A stretch of DNA of 6,448 nucleotides, taken from positions 1 to 6,448 of the forward strand of contig JAEDEK010000107.1 in the NCBI GenBank assembly GCA_016293365.1. The letters are read 5' to 3'. Positions 5,802 through 6,448 of the stretch are shown here, piece by piece. Position 1 is the first letter of the stretch, and every line of letters begins with the position of its first letter. Position numbers and translations under genes: made by a program. The DNA comes from Bulleidia sp. GTDB lineage: Bacteria > Bacillota_I > Bacilli_A > Erysipelotrichales > Erysipelotrichaceae. The notes below the pieces were generated by a model that had not been told where the DNA came from, did no database searches, and saw only the letters and a program-made list of their open reading frames with translations.

Positions 5802-5823
5802 ATGATCATAAACAGGGTACAAT
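5795..5823 (+). promoter_or_regulatory. Promoter of the ntdp/DUF402 gene
   Basis: TTGTTT (5795-5800) and TACAAT (5818-5823) are separated by 17 bp. The -10 matches the consensus at five of six positions and the -35 at three. The predicted start, near 5830, would give a leader of about 20 nt before ATG 5850. The spacer contains a perfect 14-bp palindrome. Confidence 0.6.
5799..5812. repeat. 14-bp perfect palindrome inside the promoter spacer
   Basis: TTTATGATCATAAA reads the same on both strands and lies between the -35 and -10 boxes of the DUF402 gene promoter, overlapping the -35 by two bases. This is a classic place for a repressor operator, but no regulator is known here. Confidence 0.4.
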
Positions 5824-5849
5824 AAAAATTGTTTCAGAAAGAAGGTTCT

Positions 5850-6386
5850 ATGGTTCCGAAAGCAGGAAGTTACGTTCATATTCAGAGTTTCAAACATGAC
5901 GGCAGTCTCCATCGCACATGGAGCCAGGCTTTTGTGCTGGAAAGTGACGAAGATCTTATTGTTGCAGTGACAGACAGAGCATGGGTAATCGAAGATGATG
6001 GCAGGAAGTGGGTAACAAGAGAGCCTGCGATCTGTTTCTTCTATGCGCATAAATGGTTTAATGTCATATCAATGATCCGACATGAAGGAGTATTCTATTA
6101 CTGCAATCTTGCTTCTCCTTCATTATATGATGGTGAGGCTATCCGTAATATCGACTATGATCTTGATGTTAAACTGTATCCGGATGGAGGCTATTCCATC
6201 TTGGATGAAAATGAATATCAGGAGCATGCACGGGTGATGAAATATCCGACGACAGTCATGAATATTCTGGAAAAACAGATGCAGCAGCTGATTGAAATGA
6301 TGGAACGTGGCGAAGATCCGTTCAATCAGGAATGCATTGATCGCTATTATCAGATGTATCTTGAAATGAATACAGGGAACAGATAA
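5850..6386 (+). CDS. ntdp: Nucleoside di-/triphosphate phosphatase, DUF402 family (Ntdp-like)
   Basis: The 178-aa product belongs to the DUF402 family and aligns along its full length with the staphylococcal/streptococcal Ntdp proteins (about 180 aa), which hydrolyse nucleoside tri- and diphosphates with a divalent metal. Shared blocks are IQSFKHDGSLHR (11-22), WVTREPAI (54-61), YYCNLASP (83-90), IDYDLDVKLYPDG (101-113) and LDENEY (118-123). With a shift of 4 from the staphylococcal protein, the catalytic arginine is R22 and the metal ligands are N86, D102, D104, D106, D119 and E122, all conserved. The frame opens at a TTG (5829), but ATG 5850 fits the family start and has GAAGG (5841-5845) 4 nt before it. 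The product is cytoplasmic, with no membrane segment. The gene stands alone, with its own promoter and terminator. The physiological substrate is not settled for the family. Confidence 0.9.
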   Translation: MVPKAGSYVHIQSFKHDGSLHRTWSQAFVLESDEDLIVAVTDRAWVIEDDGRKWVTREPAICFFYAHKWFNVISMIRHEGVFYYCNLASPSLYDGEAIRNIDYDLDVKLYPDGGYSILDENEYQEHARVMKYPTTVMNILEKQMQQLIEMMERGEDPFNQECIDRYYQMYLEMNTGNR

Positions 6387-6403
6387 CCCTGTATTTCTGT
6401 TTT
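6369..6403 (+). terminator. Intrinsic terminator overlapping the ntdp stop codon
   Basis: AATACAGGG (6369-6377) pairs with CCCTGTATT (6387-6395) around a 9-nt loop that contains the TAA stop codon (6384-6386). The run TTTCTGTTTT follows. The 5' arm is coding sequence, so the last five codons of the gene are part of the terminator. Confidence 0.85.
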
Positions 6404-6448
6404 CCGTCTTCTGAAAATAAATAAGTAAATTTCTGCTTGCCAAAACAA

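Noticed and set aside
6404..6448. A possible promoter or gene start at the right edge
   Set aside because: The stretch is A+T-rich with no paired -35/-10 boxes or start codon with a ribosome binding site; too short to judge.

Overview
The window looks like chromosomal DNA of a Bacillota (low-to-moderate G+C Gram-positive) bacterium. The signs are AGGAGG-type ribosome binding sites, a PTS-type 6-phospho-beta-glycosidase, an ECF-type thiamine S-component (ThiT) under a TPP riboswitch, and a DUF402/Ntdp nucleoside di/triphosphatase of the kind found in staphylococci, streptococci and bacilli. A gut or oral member, for example of the Erysipelotrichia, is plausible, but that is only an impression. 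I see no phage, IS, CRISPR, rRNA or tRNA sequence.

Layout. Positions 1-224 are non-coding: inverted repeats, a weak possible promoter and the leader of the first gene. Positions 225-4407 hold four same-strand genes that look like one operon: a GH1 6-phospho-beta-glucosidase; pseudouridine kinase (psuK); pseudouridine-5'-phosphate glycosidase (psuG), which overlaps psuK by 10 bp; and an AAC(3)/YokD-family CoA-dependent N-acetyltransferase, which overlaps psuG by about 26 bp. A minus-strand gene for free methionine-(R)-sulfoxide reductase (4404-4868) meets the operon tail to tail, and the two stop codons share one TTAA. Next come a divergent promoter, a TPP riboswitch with a readable translational switch, and thiT (5049-5756) with a strong terminator. 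Last is a monocistronic ntdp/DUF402 gene (5850-6386) with its own promoter and terminator. Positions 6404-6448 are A+T-rich and hold nothing I can name.

How it fits together. PsuK phosphorylates pseudouridine and PsuG splits the C-C glycosidic bond, giving uracil and ribose 5-phosphate: a complete two-step pathway for degrading the C-nucleoside. The unusual part is its company. A phospho-beta-glucosidase lies upstream and a translationally coupled AAC(3)-like acetyltransferase downstream, so the cluster may handle a broader set of glycoside or modified-nucleoside substrates. That is inference. The second half of the window is ordinary housekeeping: repair of oxidised methionine, TPP-controlled thiamine uptake and nucleotide hydrolysis. 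In the thiT leader, competing hairpins can be drawn that would expose the Shine-Dalgarno sequence without TPP and bury it with TPP.
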